64,000 nt of DNA from Rhynochetos jubatus (taxonomy: Eukaryota > Chordata > Aves > Eurypygiformes > Rhynochetidae): the NCBI GenBank assembly GCA_027574665.1, contig CM050654.1, positions 20,466,222-20,530,221 on the forward strand. Direction: 5' to 3'. Below, in pieces: positions 1-12,480 of the stretch (position 1 is the stretch's first letter; each line of letters begins with the position of its first letter). A model generated the notes under the pieces. The model was not told the origin of the DNA. It saw nothing but the letters and a program-made list of their open reading frames with translations, and did no database searches. The translations under genes and the position numbers were made by a program.

Positions 1-3000
1 GAGTGTGCTCATCCCTCACACGACTGTGTGCTATAAAACCCACCTGCAGTACGGTTTTCTAAAACACAGTTAAGTGACAGGGCTGTTTGCATACTTCCTG
101 GAATATTTATGTATGTATGTCTCTTTCCACAGCAGAGCATAGCTTTAGCATCACCGTTACTTAAGAAATCAAATCTCTATTTGGCAGAGTTACGGCCTCG
201 TGTTGTCCGAGGCGCGTATAAGACAGCATGAAGACAATATGCTTTAGGCCTATTTTGTTAACAAAAATTATCTAATAGTAACATGTAAGCCTTGAAAGTA
301 TCTTGTCTTTGAGTCGTTACTTAATTTTTAAGCATGGTAGAGTGGAGTATACTGAGCAAGGCCTATACTGGCGACTTGGTAGCAGACATGCCAGTGTGAT
401 TTGTTTATATTTCATGTAAATTATCCCTATTACCAAGTCAGGAGAAGGCTGCTGGTATGATAATGGTGATATTTTAGGTTAAAATGATCACATCTGTAAA
501 CTAAAAGATGTCACTAAAAGAACACTTTCTCAGGAAGGGAAAGGTCCAGAAAAGCCCTATTCTATATAATCTGTTTTGATGATACACAAAGTGAACATTA
601 GTTAAAATAAAGGTAAAAAAGTTGTAATTAAAATGACACCATGAGGGACCTACTGCCTTTTTCAGTAACTTTTATATGGAGTAGTCTCTTTCATTTCTTA
701 ATAATACATGACTGCAGCCACTGAGCACAACTGGTTACTGTAATTTGCCCTGCCACCGGTGGGAACACTATTACTGCTGCTTATCTGTCTGCTTTCCGTA
801 GGTATTCCACAATAAAAATCCACTTAAAACTTAATTGATTGCAAAGAATAATTCTGTTTGCTCATCTGTCCTGGTGACAGCAGTGAAAGCTTTTATCAAT
901 AAATTGAGCAGATACTGTCGAGGCTATGCATCATGAGTAGACAGAAGTAAAACTGCTGTTTTTGCTGATACTGGCAATCACAGCATTATGGTCTGTCCTT
1001 ACTGCCACTGAAACTGTTGTGGAAAAAGCGGGATTTAATCACGCTTATTATGAAAAGAGGTTTTAGCATACTGTTCTCTAATATTGGATAATTTGAAAAA
1101 TGTGCTTTAGACATTCTAATGGAGGCCTTCTAGATGGTGTGCAACAGCTAGCATTGTTCTCCTGCGCGGAGTCCTGCGCCCGTGCCTCTTAGAGGAAATG
1201 CTCTGGCAGCAGCCGTCTTGCGTGCCCTCTGCATCTGTGGCTTCAAGAGCAGCATAGGACAGAGTCAAGAATGAATTGCAGCTGCAGGTTTCTCCTGTTT
1301 CTGGGCTGGGAGTGAGGGTAGTAATGCGGGGTGGGAGAGCTTGCTGTAAGCTGGGCATTTATTGAAATCCAGAATTATATTTCCCCCCGGTTGTTTAACA
1401 GAAGCAGAATTGACTCTGTTACATTGATCTTAGTTAAGTGAGATAAGAAATCGGGGTGCTCTGTTACAAAAAAGCAAACTGGCAATATGTTGTAGAAATC
1501 CTAGTGTGATGTCCTTCTGCAATCCAGTATAACTGATGCTCATTGAGGCTTCAGAAAAATTCTACTGACAGCTCTTCTATTTAATTATATTTAGTATTAG
1601 CAAGATGCACTGACATCTGTCAAGTTAGGGTTGCACGCAGGTTGTACTTGAAGACTAAAATCCTTCTTCTCACCGTTCATTGAATGGTTTGAGTTTCCAG
1701 ATTTTGTGCTCCAGCTCTTTAGTCAACTGAGTCATCTGGGTTTTTTCCTTAAATTCTTTTTTAAACAGAAGATAACAGCAACAATTAATGCAGCAAGAAC
1801 CTCTGTGGGAAGAAAGAGGCAGGAAGAAACTGTAGTCTGTTTGCTTGACAACACTATTTCTTGAGAACTGTAAAGACCATGAAAAAACATTTTTAAATTC
1901 CTTCAGTGGGTCTTTGACTATGGAGCCTTTTTTGTGCAAGCCCTGAATATAATTTTAAGTACCTGTAGCTGTAGAAAACTTAACAAGTTGTCAGTTGTCT
2001 TAATGCACAAAAATAAGTATGATATCAGCATGCAATTAATTCCACTATATGATAAAAAGCTTTTCTGAGGCTATGAATTAATTTTAAAGCAGATAAATGT
2101 TTTAAACTAAAACAAGTGTCATCTGGAAAAGTTTTACAGGTCTTTTTTTTCCCCTATCAAAATGTAAAAGAAAAAAAAATCCAGAAAATAAGCTTGACAG
2201 TCATACTCAAAAATAGCAAGGTACTGTATTTGACTTGTTTCAGAAAGAATAAGAAACAGATGATGAAACATTGTAACTTGGAACTTATTTTTAGTTTGCT
2301 GATGGATGAATGCTGAGAGACTAGTTGTTAGAAGTCGTAGCAATCAGCTATTTTTACAGGATTCCTACATCTAACGTTCTGTCAACTCACGGCATAATGT
2401 CACCTCTAGATGTTTTCACCTGCATGAGATCACACAGGTACCTTCTTTACAGGCTGTCTCTCAGGTCCATAAGGAATGCATATATAAGGACATTGGTTTT
2501 TCATAGAACACAAAGTGTTTTTCTATGCCTGATGTAGGAGTGATTTGGGGGGGGGGGGGGGGGGGCAAGTTGATGGGTGCTGTTCAAGCGTACTTGGCTA
2601 ACATCACTTCCCAAGATTTTAGCCAACTGAGAGCCTCTCAGCTCAGTCTCACTGTCTGTTTCACACTTATGACTTCATTGGAACTTAACCAGATGAAGAT
2701 ATATGGCTGTTGGGTATACTTAGTACTGTTTTGTGTGAAGATCTCAAAGGGTGATAACCTAAGTGTAGTCATAAACCAAAGACAAGCTGAACAGGTTTAC
2801 CTCTTTGGCTTACCAGGCAGACCAAGTTTGGTCACACGGGTTTTTTGACCATAGTTGTGTCTCCAACAAGCAGGGCTCCGCAGTCAATTCACACCAAACA
2901 GAGGAAGAGCTCTCTACCAGCCAGTGTATGGTGGCTGGAAGATTGAAGCTTTCAATCCTAAATAAGGAAGCCAAGGACACATCTGAGAAGTTGAGTTTTC

Positions 3001-6000
3001 CAAACGTCTGTTAAGTGAGGTTCAGTGTTTGGGGTTTCTTCTACAGTTTTTGTCTCCCTTGTTTGTATTATCCAGGAGAAATTCCCTACTTAATTTCATA
3101 GTGTGGAAAGGGGAACGGGATTGTTTGCTCACATGTTTAGGCATCTGCGTCTTCTAAGAATGTGTGAAGAAGCAGCCCAGAAAGGGTTTTACAGCCCTCA
3201 GTGCTGTCACATAAAATAGCTGTGCCTGGGAATCCTGGGAGACCTCAAACTGTCACTGATATTTCCAAGAAAATCAGATGAGCTTATCAAGGTGTAAATC
3301 AAAAGCATGCCTGTTGAGGCATGGATGGGAAAATAAAGTCACCAAGCCTCTGATTCCAAACAAAGGAGTTTAATTATGAGAATAAAAATGTTCCTGATTC
3401 TCACTGTTATGTTGCCAGGAAGCAGATAGTAATAGAGGTTTGCTATTAAGCTGTGAGTGTTGTCACACACAATGTCTTAATTGAACTTCTCAGCCTGGAC
3501 TTGTAACCACATTAAAAAAACGTGTCTTTAGACATCCCAGATGAGACACTGTTTTCTCCCTGTTGTGATTGGGCATTGCTACCTGAACAAAGGCGGTGAT
3601 GCAGTCTCTCTGTCATTGGGCAGTAGAACTTCTCAGTTCAGTGGCATCAGCTGTTTGGGAATAAAAAGTGCAAACAGGTTCACCTGTGTTGTCCTCAAAC
3701 TGTCTTTTAGACTGCCTTTTTAAAAGTCAGTCGCCTCAGGAGAGCCCTCTCTGACGGGCCACAGTGGGCAGCGTGCTTGTGTAGTGCCAGGCTGGGGTCT
3801 GCACACAGGAGGGCTGTGAAACAGGGCGGTGTTTTGACTCTGCTTTCGTTTATGGGGTTGGTTTATTTTCTGAATCTCAATTCCCAGTGTTTCCTAAACC
3901 CTTTAGTTACAGTGAAAATAACATACGTAATAAAGCGTTGTGGAGGTTCTTGCATCCCCTCACAAGCTAGGCTGAACTTAAATTACTGTTTCCCTCACAA
4001 CTGAAGAGAGACCAAAACAGGAATAATTTCTTTCATAAACAGTCTCCAGGTTCTGTAGGTGCGTTTGATGTATGCCTCCCCAAAGCAGGAGTAACAGGGA
4101 TTTGTTAGTTGTCCTTGGCACGGTAATGCCATGCTGCGACTACAGAATTGTAGATGGAGCTGTGAATGTCTCCTCAGTGACATTAACGAATGAGGAAACT
4201 GAACTCATGAATTTCTTCTTAGCCTAGCTTGCTTTCCTTCTCAGCTTTCCTGTGTGTTTGTTTTTCAAGCCCAGTGCTGATTTCACCTCTGCCGGGCTCT
4301 GGAAGCTAACTCAAAAGCGTGCGTGTGGTTTCGTGAGCAGCCGCCCTGACAGGCCTCCTGTTTGCCTGTCTTGATCTGTGCGTCACAGCACAGCTGACAT
4401 CCGTGGGGCACAAATGCACGAAAGTCAGTAGCGGTGCTTCGTTATAAGCTTTTTATGTAAAAAGAGGAAATTATTCTGCTTACTTCTTTCCAGGGCTGTG
4501 CACAAAGAATGCCTGAAAGGTTTCTTTCCAGAAAATAATTTTGAGCTGTGCTTTTGAAGGGTGATGTGCCTTCATGCCTCTGGTCTCGATTCTGCCTGTA
4601 GTCCTCGTGTGGAGCCGTGAAGTTAGGGCTTCTGTCTCAGTTCTTTTGCAAATCTCCTCTATAGGTTTGGACAGGTTGCGTTCCTCTATCTGATCGCGGT
4701 AATGAGAATAATTGGGTATCTGGTACACGTCAAAATTTGTGCAGCAGTGGGATGCTGAAGGGGGAATAGCTGGTAAGTCAGTCAGGTTACTTCGTCAGGC
4801 AGTGGTCCATACTGCCCTAGAGTAACGGAGGGATTCCAGGCTTCAGTGTGGTCGCAGGATTCGGTTTCTTCAGTACGGCGAAACCTTCTTTCCTGACTCT
4901 ACACTTTGTCTCCATCCAGCTTCCTCATACAGGGTGTTTGACTGGATGGTGTGGCAGGTTTATCCGGCCTTTCCAAATCAAGACATCTGGTACCAAATTC
5001 TGTTGTTAGGTTTCTGTCTAATGTTGGTTTCTGTTCCAGCCAGAGTAGATTTGGGCCAGCAGAGCAAGGTTTTGAATTTGAAGTAAGTTGAAACGTAGGC
5101 ACTGAAGCCCATGTACATTAGTTAACTGTCAGTGAGCTTACATTCACACTGTAACGTGTAAAAAGAAAAAACACTTTTGCTAAAATATAGAGGGGGGCAG
5201 GGAATAACCTGCTTAATAAAACTGTAACCTTCAGGGAAGGCTAAAAGGTATCCTTGTAGAAAATTCTTTTGCCTGGCTAAATAAGGAGTTTGCAAAGGAA
5301 GTCAGGAATGCAAGGGTTCCTTAAATAATTTTGAAAGTTTTATCTTCCTCCTTCCTGGTTTACACACCGGCCTGTTTGTTTCTGTAAGCAGTGCATTTTA
5401 CAGGGAAGTGGAGAAAATGTTAAAGTTAACTCTTTTTTTGAGAAAGTGCTATTTTACTTTCCATATTTTCCATAGTAAAAGCCTCCCTTTACTTTCCATA
5501 CTTGTCTGTGCTAAAAAACTATGAGCTTTGTCCACCTCCACGACTAGAAAACTCAAAACCACAAAGCAGGGTCAGTATGTTTTGTAAGACTAGTTAATCT
5601 TATCACTTACAGTTAGTTTAGTAACAGTAATCGTGTGTTCCATGCTGTTTTACACTCCTCCTAAATTAGATTTACCTTATACAGTAGTGGTAATTCATTG
5701 GCAGTAGGGTAGTGAAGGAACTGGGTAAGGAAATGTACTGAAGGGGAGCTAACAAAAGGGTCTGTGTTTAGGGTCAGCAGAAAGTACCTACTCAGACAAG
5801 TACACGAGGGTTTTGATGATCACAGGTACTCAGTTAAAGCAAAAGGGTGACTTACAGGGTTTATAAATTATGCAGTCTGGTCTGGATGATCCAAAATACA
5901 TCCCGTATTTTATTCCTTGGTGGTTGTTTGCAAAGAAAGATAATGTGTGCCTAATCCCAAACACCTACTCGAATGCAATATAGAGAGTATTTTTTAATCT

Positions 6001-6561
6001 CTCCGATGACAGCCGAGAGACCTGGCACATCTGGGGCTCTCTAGAATAAGTAAGGGACACAGACCATTTTTTCATGCATTTATTTATTTTCCCTATGTAT
6101 GTTGAGTTTCTGATAATGGTTACTTTTTACATGTAAATTCAAAAATTCGTGTCATTATGAAAAATGCCTTATTAATGACATATTAGAAGTGCATTTTTCC
6201 ATTGTTTTAAGGGAGAGGAGGCACCTGAAAGTCTTACTTAATGTGCTTTCTTTAGGTTTCCTGTGCTTTTTCACTATAATAAAAATGTATTACTAGACTT
6301 ACCTAAATAGATTGTTTTCAACCTGACAAAGTTACATAAGAGAATCCCCTTGTACTTAAAGAAAAATGCAATTATTTTCTATTCTGAATCTCCAGACTGC
6401 TGTTTTAGAAAATCATATCTGATTATTTGCTCAGCAGAAGATTATTGAGTTGATTTAGCTGTGATTTTACTTAACAAAGCTTCAACTGAATTCCTACTGT
6501 GGAGTCCAAAAAAGGTAGAGAGATATAAATGATACATTCAGACTGTGATTTTTGTGAACAG
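1..6561 (+). other. CIR1: CIR1 intron (5' part outside window)
   Basis: This stretch lies upstream of the first CIR1 exon I can see and ends in an AG acceptor at 6560-6561. I looked for the preceding CIR1 coding segments (the Cys-rich knuckle and the FGLSGINASS region of the human protein, from memory) and did not find them, so the whole stretch is most simply one intron. It contains a run of 19 G at 2547-2565 and otherwise ordinary AT-rich sequence. The open reading frames here are all short and unrecognisable. Confidence 0.75.
2547..2565 (+). repeat. poly-G run (19 G)
   Basis: An uninterrupted run of 19 G on the sense strand of a CIR1 intron, flanked by ordinary sequence. Such a run can fold as a G-quadruplex in DNA or nascent RNA and is also prone to length error in sequencing. 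Confidence 0.9.
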
Positions 6562-6668
6562 GGCCATCAATGCACCCCTCGGAGCTAATAGCGGAGATGA
6601 GAAACAGTGGGTTTGCACTGAAACAAAATGTACTGGGGAGAAACTTGACCGCAAATGATCCATCACAG
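6562..6668 (+). CDS. CIR1: CIR1 internal coding exon (antepenultimate)
   Basis: Internal exon of CIR1, corepressor interacting with RBPJ. It is bounded by an AG acceptor (6560-6561) and a GT donor (6669-6670, gtaatg). The 107 nt begin with the last two bases of a glycine codon and encode 35 further residues, [20 protein letters not shown] then [15 protein letters not shown], ending in phase 0. This matches the human CIR1 segment before EYVASEG almost residue for residue (comparison from memory). CIR1 is a nuclear protein that bridges RBPJ/CBF1 to the SAP30-HDAC2 corepressor complex in Notch target repression and is also linked to splicing factors. The RBPJ-binding N-terminus and zinc-knuckle-like segment are encoded upstream of this window. 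Confidence 0.95.
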
Positions 6669-8148
6669 GTAATGATCTTTTTACCAGTAAGCTGAAAATG
6701 TCTATAAATCTAAATGTGATTGCTTGTGAATTGCTACTTAATGTTTTCAAATATGCATATCCATAGGAAAGCTGAATAGCTGTACCAGCAGAAAAATGTC
6801 CAGAAACTTACTGTTTGCCGGCTTTGTTTCAGTCAGAATGGTGAATCATAAATTGCTTCTTTTAAAACCACATATAATAAATTAGATCCCTCCGCCGGGT
6901 GACTAGAAATTGAATTTTTCTTGAAGGCGACGGTTGGGGGTTTTGCCACATTCTTGTGACGCAGCGCCAGCCTTCGGGTGAAGTTTGAGGGAGTGCGCGC
7001 GAATAATTACTTCCAGGAATGCTGTATCTGAAGATTTATTTTACTTGATTGACTGTTGTTGTATGTGTTATTTCTGGGAGTGAAAATGTTTAATTGTCTT
7101 CACTTAGACTGCACAAGGTACGTTTCTAATTGAGGTGCTCTAATAAAAATGTAAAGTGGAGAATTCACTCGCGCTCCTTTAGCGAGCCACAACGAATTAA
7201 GCTTTGCTCGTAGGGCAGGACAGTCAAACCACTAGTAAAGGGGGGACAACAGCCCTCAGCTGGTCTTGAGATCTTGAGTAAACCAACATCTCATTGTGTG
7301 ATGGATGCACCTTTGCGTTTCAAAAAGCTGCGTACCCCAGCAAAACGCAGCGCATGGACACCATTAAATGAATCAGAGCGATACCCGTGTGTTTGGTTTA
7401 TGTTAGATGGGGGGGGGGGGGGGGGGGGGCAGTTGGGAAGAGCTTTTAAATCTTTATTTCTTCTTTCTGCTCCTGAGCATGGCTAAAATTAAAACCATCG
7501 CGGTGGAGAACTGTAGTGTGTCAGATGCACGTAATTTGAAGACTTCAGGGTCTTCAAAGCAGCTATGCTCTGCTGATTGCGTTACTGTATGTAGATTATA
7601 TGATTACAGTATTTTGCATTGCTAGAACACTTTATGAACGTTTAAAGACTAATAACACAACAGTGAGGTAGATGTGTTAATACCCATTTTCCTAATGACT
7701 AAACCGAGACAGAAAAGTAATTTGCTTAAATTACTCTGGGTTCGAGCAGGACTAGCATCTTACCTATTCATCCAAGCGTGATAACAATGGAGTGACTTAT
7801 CCTGGGGAATCATGTGGGCTCCAAAATTGGCTCGTTTTTATTAACTGTTTCAGAAATGTGTCTTTCCCTAGCAGTGATTTTTTTCAGATGTTACTAATAA
7901 CTCCTGTTGTATAACCCCCACATTATAACACCTACTCAGCTTTGAGACAGAGGGGTGGCGGGGCGGGGGGGATGCTTTGCAGCGAGTTTGCTGCTCTTTC
8001 CGTGGAGTCTTAAGCTGGCTTAGTAATACAGATATATCTGTGCCTGTGCAAAAATGAGGTGCACAGAGGCTTGGCTTTTAATACAAAAATCTGAATGAAG
8101 AGATTATTTTTATATGTAAGAACTTAATGTCTTACCATGTTTTCCTAG
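6669..8148 (+). other. CIR1: CIR1 intron with G-rich tracts
   Basis: Intron between two recognised CIR1 exons, with a GT donor at 6669 and an AG acceptor at 8147-8148 after ttttcct. It holds a run of 21 G at 7409-7429 and a G-rich segment near 7951-7970. I see nothing else of note. Confidence 0.93.
7409..7429 (+). repeat. poly-G run (21 G)
   Basis: Uninterrupted run of 21 G on the sense strand of the CIR1 intron, the longest homopolymer G in the window. It is a potential G-quadruplex and a likely length-polymorphic site. Confidence 0.9.
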
Positions 8149-8234
8149 GAATTTGTGGCAAGCGAAGGAGATGATGATCCAGAAGTTGAATTTTTGAAAT
8201 CACTGTCAACCAAACAAAAGCAGAAACTTCTAAG
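8149..8234 (+). CDS. CIR1: CIR1 internal coding exon (penultimate)
   Basis: An 86-nt exon between an AG acceptor (8147-8148) and a consensus GTAAGT donor (8235-8240). It encodes [20 protein letters not shown] followed by TKQKQKLL and the first two bases of an arginine codon completed by the last exon (AG+G). Human CIR1 has the nearly identical [31 protein letters not shown] at this place (from memory). The acidic patch followed by a helix of K and Q leads directly into the lysine-rich tail. Phases of this exon and both neighbours agree. Confidence 0.96.
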
Positions 8235-9968
8235 GTAAGTGTGGTACCTAGTGGAGGGGGTCTGTATCGCCAGTGGTTCTGACTCCGTGATTGTCCCTGT
8301 AATTCTTCTGTGCCATGGAAGAATTTAGCATCATCAGTAGAAAAGAAAATCAGCTTAGTTTAACATACACTTGACCACAAATGGCATTATGCAGGATGGT
8401 TTTTAATCCAGTTGTTTTGTTTTAATCTGGCTGTTCTAATCTAGTTGCGGTGCCTTTGTACTGGGGCTCGTTTCCAATTTAACTGGGATACTGGAATAAT
8501 AATAATCGGCACAGTGAAGAGGCTGTCAGTTGCTATTTTAAAATATTATTTTGCACTCCATTGTTTACAGTATCTTCCTTCAGGTTTAAAAATTCCATAT
8601 TCTTCTTTACTGGTTTACATCTTGGCAAAGTTTGTTGCCTTCTCTGCAGCCAAAACGAACCTGCCCTTGCACCCCCAGGCTGAGGGTAGCCTGGCTCCAC
8701 GCTGCTCTCTGATCCAGGGCTGCAGTTGCTGTGGCAGCGAGGCCAGCACAGGAAACTCCCCGTGGTTTTGTCGTTCTAATAAACAGTTAATGAGGTTTTC
8801 ATGCTTTGCCTCTGCCCTACTGGTTTTGTATGTCAGGTGACTTACGGGGGGGGGGGGGTTTCTCTCTTAATTTGAAACATCTTGAAATCACCTGAAAACG
8901 TTTAAAATGAAGAATATTAGCTACTGCCTGGTAGTTCCCATACAGGTATCGCTAGTTATAACGGCCAGTTTGGCTAAAAGATGCTCTGTGTATGGGGAGT
9001 GAGAGGGAGGGAGAAAGGTGAATGGCTGAGCAAGTACACGAGTAGGTAGGTATATACGGCATTTGCATATATAATAAATGATTCTCTGAGAACAGTTGGC
9101 ATATTTTATGTTCCCTTTAAGTAAGGAACGTGTGTGTAGTTTGAGCCATTTAAAATGCTGTTTTGTTTGAACTTCTGCTGGCCCAGCACAATGAAATTAC
9201 AATACTTCGTATTTTGAAAGTTGAAGTTCAATAAATATTTGGGTCCTTTAGATTGTAGTGGTATGAAGAGATTTTTTTTTTATATACACTAAACGTAGTT
9301 TCTCTATTCAGTCACTAATTCTTTTGAGAAGAATAAACACAGGAAGCGAAATAAAAACTAGGTGAAAGCAGTCGAATAGCAGTGAATGCACATGCCTGGT
9401 GGAATATTGCACTTATGGCTAGAAAATGTAAATTTCTAGTTGTGACAGAAAAGATTCTTGAAAAGAACAGTATTATTTGCCTGGAGAACTCAGAGACGTA
9501 GGCTTTACAGGCTTAGTTTCCATCATTTATAGAAAGTGAATGCTAATTGCATTTTTCATTTTCAAAATTTCTTATACAAATGGACAAACAAAAGCAGCAG
9601 TGAGTTCCCAAATCCTCCAGAGCAGACTGGCAAGGAAAAAAAAAGCACTACTGAACGTATTTATTCCTAGATACAAGGTCAAAATTGACATATCTTACCT
9701 GTCTTTTTTAAAATGAATTAAAAAACGGTATTCTTCCTGTTTTGAGGAAGCAGCTGTGGATTACAGGAGGATTTGTACTATGGTTAACATCAAGTTAGAA
9801 GTTTAAAAATATTTTGCTGGAAGAGGAGAGGAATTCAAGATGTTACGGAAAATAGTGTATTTACTGTGTAGGTCATGGGAAGTACTGAACTTTAAAAGAC
9901 AATGACTTTGAAATTTAGAATATCTTAACACATCTGATTGCACTACTCTTCTGTTTTGACAATAAAAG
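8235..9968 (+). other. CIR1: CIR1 last intron
   Basis: Intron with a GTAAGT donor at 8235 and an AG acceptor at 9967-9968 (tgacaataaaag). It contains a run of 13 G at 8846-8858. No other feature is recognised. Confidence 0.93.
8846..8858 (+). repeat. poly-G run (13 G)
   Basis: Third poly-G run on the sense strand of CIR1 introns in this window, 13 G long. Confidence 0.88.
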
Positions 9969-10680
9969 GAAGTTGGATCGACTGGAGAAGAAAAAGAAAA
10001 AGAAAGACAAGAAGAAGAAAAAGCAGCAAAAGAAAAAAAGCAAAAGTAAACACAAGAAACAGAAGACGAGATCCTCTTCCTCGTCCTCCAGTGAGACTTC
10101 AGGAAGCAGCAGCGATAGCGAGACTGACAGCAGAGATAGAGCAGCACAAAAGAAGATGTATTCTAAGAAAAGAAAAAAAGACAAGTTCTCAGAGGCTAGC
10201 AGCAGCAGCGATTCAGAAGGGAGCGCAAAGACGAGGAAGGAAAAACTTTACCAAGATCACTCCAGTAGTCACGGTAACAAGGACAAAGACAGGGAGAAGC
10301 ACAGACTTTTAAAGCAAGATAGTTCTGCAGAGAACAACAAATGGAGCTCCTCTGAGAGGGAAAGAAAGTCCAAAGGCAGATACCATAGCACCAACCGGAG
10401 AGAGACCGAACGAAAGGAGAGGGACAGTAGAAGCCAAAGCAGGGATGAGGGGAGCAGGAGAAGCCCTTGCACAAGCCACAGCAGTTCCAGGCAAAGGCCA
10501 AGTCAAAGCCCTGGCGAAGGGCGGCACAGGAAAAGGGAAACCAGAAGCCCCAGCACAGATGTTCACAGAGAGAAGAAAAAATGTAGAGACCGCTATGGGG
10601 ACAAGTGCCATGAAGTGGAACACAGGGAAAGGAGCAGGCGCAGTAGAAGTAGAAGCAGAGAGAGGAAAAATAACAGATAG
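9969..10680 (+). CDS. CIR1: CIR1 terminal coding exon with Lys-rich, Ser-rich and RS tail
   Basis: Last exon of CIR1. The first base completes an arginine codon, then 236 codons run to a TAG stop at 10678-10680. The order of segments is: [20 protein letters not shown] and further lysines (about residues 1-32 of the exon), a serine stretch (about 35-55), several KKxKK-type basic clusters that can serve as nuclear localisation signals, long Arg/Ser/Glu-rich low-complexity sequence, and a final [15 protein letters not shown] with SR dipeptides. The lysine and serine blocks match the human CIR1 C-terminus in order; the extreme C-terminus differs from the human one as I remember it. The RS-like tail fits the reported contacts of CIR1 with splicing proteins (family knowledge). 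With the two upstream exons, about 300 residues of a protein of roughly 450 are in the window. Confidence 0.95.
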
Positions 10681-11490
10681 TGCAGGGGACAGGTGCAAAC
10701 AAGAGTGTCTCTGTTTTTTAACAAGGGCTCAATTATGTATTGCTGTTCATTTTCCAGCCTCTGTAACTAGCATTTCCTACGTAAAGCCAAGAGCATCACT
10801 TCTGTAACGTTGGAATATTTGTAAATTAGGTATAACTGTTACGGTATTTTTCTTACTGTATACATACACTTGTTGGCAAATACCTCTTGTATACATGCAG
10901 TAATTCATAGACCTGATGCTGGGGTTTTAAAACATATCAGGGCAGGCTGTCCTAGCCTTGGTTTCATCAGTGATAATTTCTGTTTAGATGGGAAGACTCC
11001 TGGGATATGTTAAATGATAACAAACGTTGGAGATCGTTCTGGATAAAATCACTGCTTCGGGTATCACAGCATTGTATTGTAGAGGGCGCGGGGTTTTTTT
11101 CATCCTGAAGCATTTTTCCTAAAGTTCCCTGTAAGAGATCAATTTCCTGAGCTGAAACAACAGAGAGACATAGTTCACATAAGTGTGTAGCCAACATTTT
11201 TTGACCTCCTGCAGTGTACAGCTTGGTCAGGGCTATCTAAACATCTTGAACCCCTGTTGGTGTGTGTCAGTACAATGTCAAGTTACTGTTCAATAATCTC
11301 TCAAGACATGAAAAGAATATTTACTGCCTCAACCGTTTCAGGTGTTTCATTGTTTGTGGTAGAAAGTTAATGTAAATAGTCATCCTTTTGTTTTCCTTTA
11401 ACGACTTTTTGTAAATGATTGTCAGTTATTATCTGCACACATTGTTACAAAGATGAACACCTATAATAAAATACCTTATTCTTTAAAAGC
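10681..11490 (+). other. CIR1: CIR1 3' untranslated region
   Basis: Follows the CIR1 stop codon directly. It is AT-rich, without a convincing reading frame. The first canonical AATAAA on the + strand after the stop is at 11465-11470, so cleavage near 11480-11495 is likely. The end is inferred from that signal only. Confidence 0.65.
11465..11470 (+). terminator. CIR1: CIR1 polyadenylation signal AATAAA
   Basis: Canonical AATAAA about 785 nt after the CIR1 stop, the only exact copy I found on the + strand in this part of the transcript. The downstream GT-rich element is weak (gttgcctttgg, about 30 nt further on). Confidence 0.6.
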
Positions 11491-12480
11491 AGGAAGAGTT
11501 GCCTTTGGAGTTCTGAATCAGTACAGTGCACAAAGCAATGCTCCACAAGGCATTTATTGCAAAGGAAATGCTTCTCTGCATGTCAGGGTGGCAGGTGGTA
11601 GTGCCTCAGTTGGTGGATGGGTGGAACGGAGTGGTGTCACTGTACTCGGGGATTCTGGCAAGCAGCTTTCTTCTTCTCCTCACTCACAGGACAAATGGGA
11701 CCTTCTTTAATTACCATTCCACCTGCTGCTTTGTACAACTCCCGAAGTTTTTCAGTATCACACAGAGAATAATATATGGTGGAAATGACCTGGCTTATCT
11801 TTGACGTGCATGTGAATGAGTTTGAAAGGGCCAGCCGTTAAGGGATGTCACCTTCTTTGAAATGCGTTTGCATTGGGTTGCTCCTGGTGTTCTAGCTGGG
11901 AGTTAGCTGGGATTCAGCAGTCCGCCCAACATTAATGTGAATGTGGAATCTCTGAGAAAGAATGGGAGGAGACTGCCAAAATGCCTGTATGAACCAGCTA
12001 AACCTCCTGTGAACAATGTGTTAGCCCTGTGTAAGAGAGGACAGGCAGAGGAATATGGTAGGCAAAAGGCATGTTCTGGTGCAACGTGGTCATGTTGGGT
12101 GCAGCGTGGAAGATGGGGGAAACAGCCAGTACGTGCTGGAAGGTGCCTGCCCCAGCTTCCAGGAAGGGTGTCTTGCTCCCAGGTCTGACTGGGCCTGGCA
12201 CAGAATCTGCCCACCAGCGACTTGCCAGGGGCGCCAGGCCTGGCTTCTGCCTGAAGAAGGAAGGACAGCTCAACATCTGCTGCTGTAGGCGTTTCTGCGG
12301 GCCCTGCGATTTGTTTGCGCGTCAAGCCGGCTGCTCTGCCCGTGGAGGGAAAGGCTGGCCAAGGCACAGGCCTGTTGTGACGGCCGGCCTTTGTCAATGA
12401 AGGCTACACCTGATGCACTACGACGTTCTGGACGTGTCCGTCTCGCAGACTACCTGTTGAAGAGCTCTGAAACACAACGC
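11491..12480. other. Intergenic, nothing recognised
   Basis: Sequence between the CIR1 3' end and the first CpG-rich block. GC content rises steadily from about 11900. Several short frames are open on both strands between 11900 and 12400, but none resembles a known protein. I see no repeat consensus I can name. Confidence 0.5.

Noticed and set aside
4900..5100. Possible upstream CIR1 exon after a ttctgttccag acceptor-like string at about 5029-5039
   Set aside because: The following sequence does not match CIR1 and has no suitable donor in frame.
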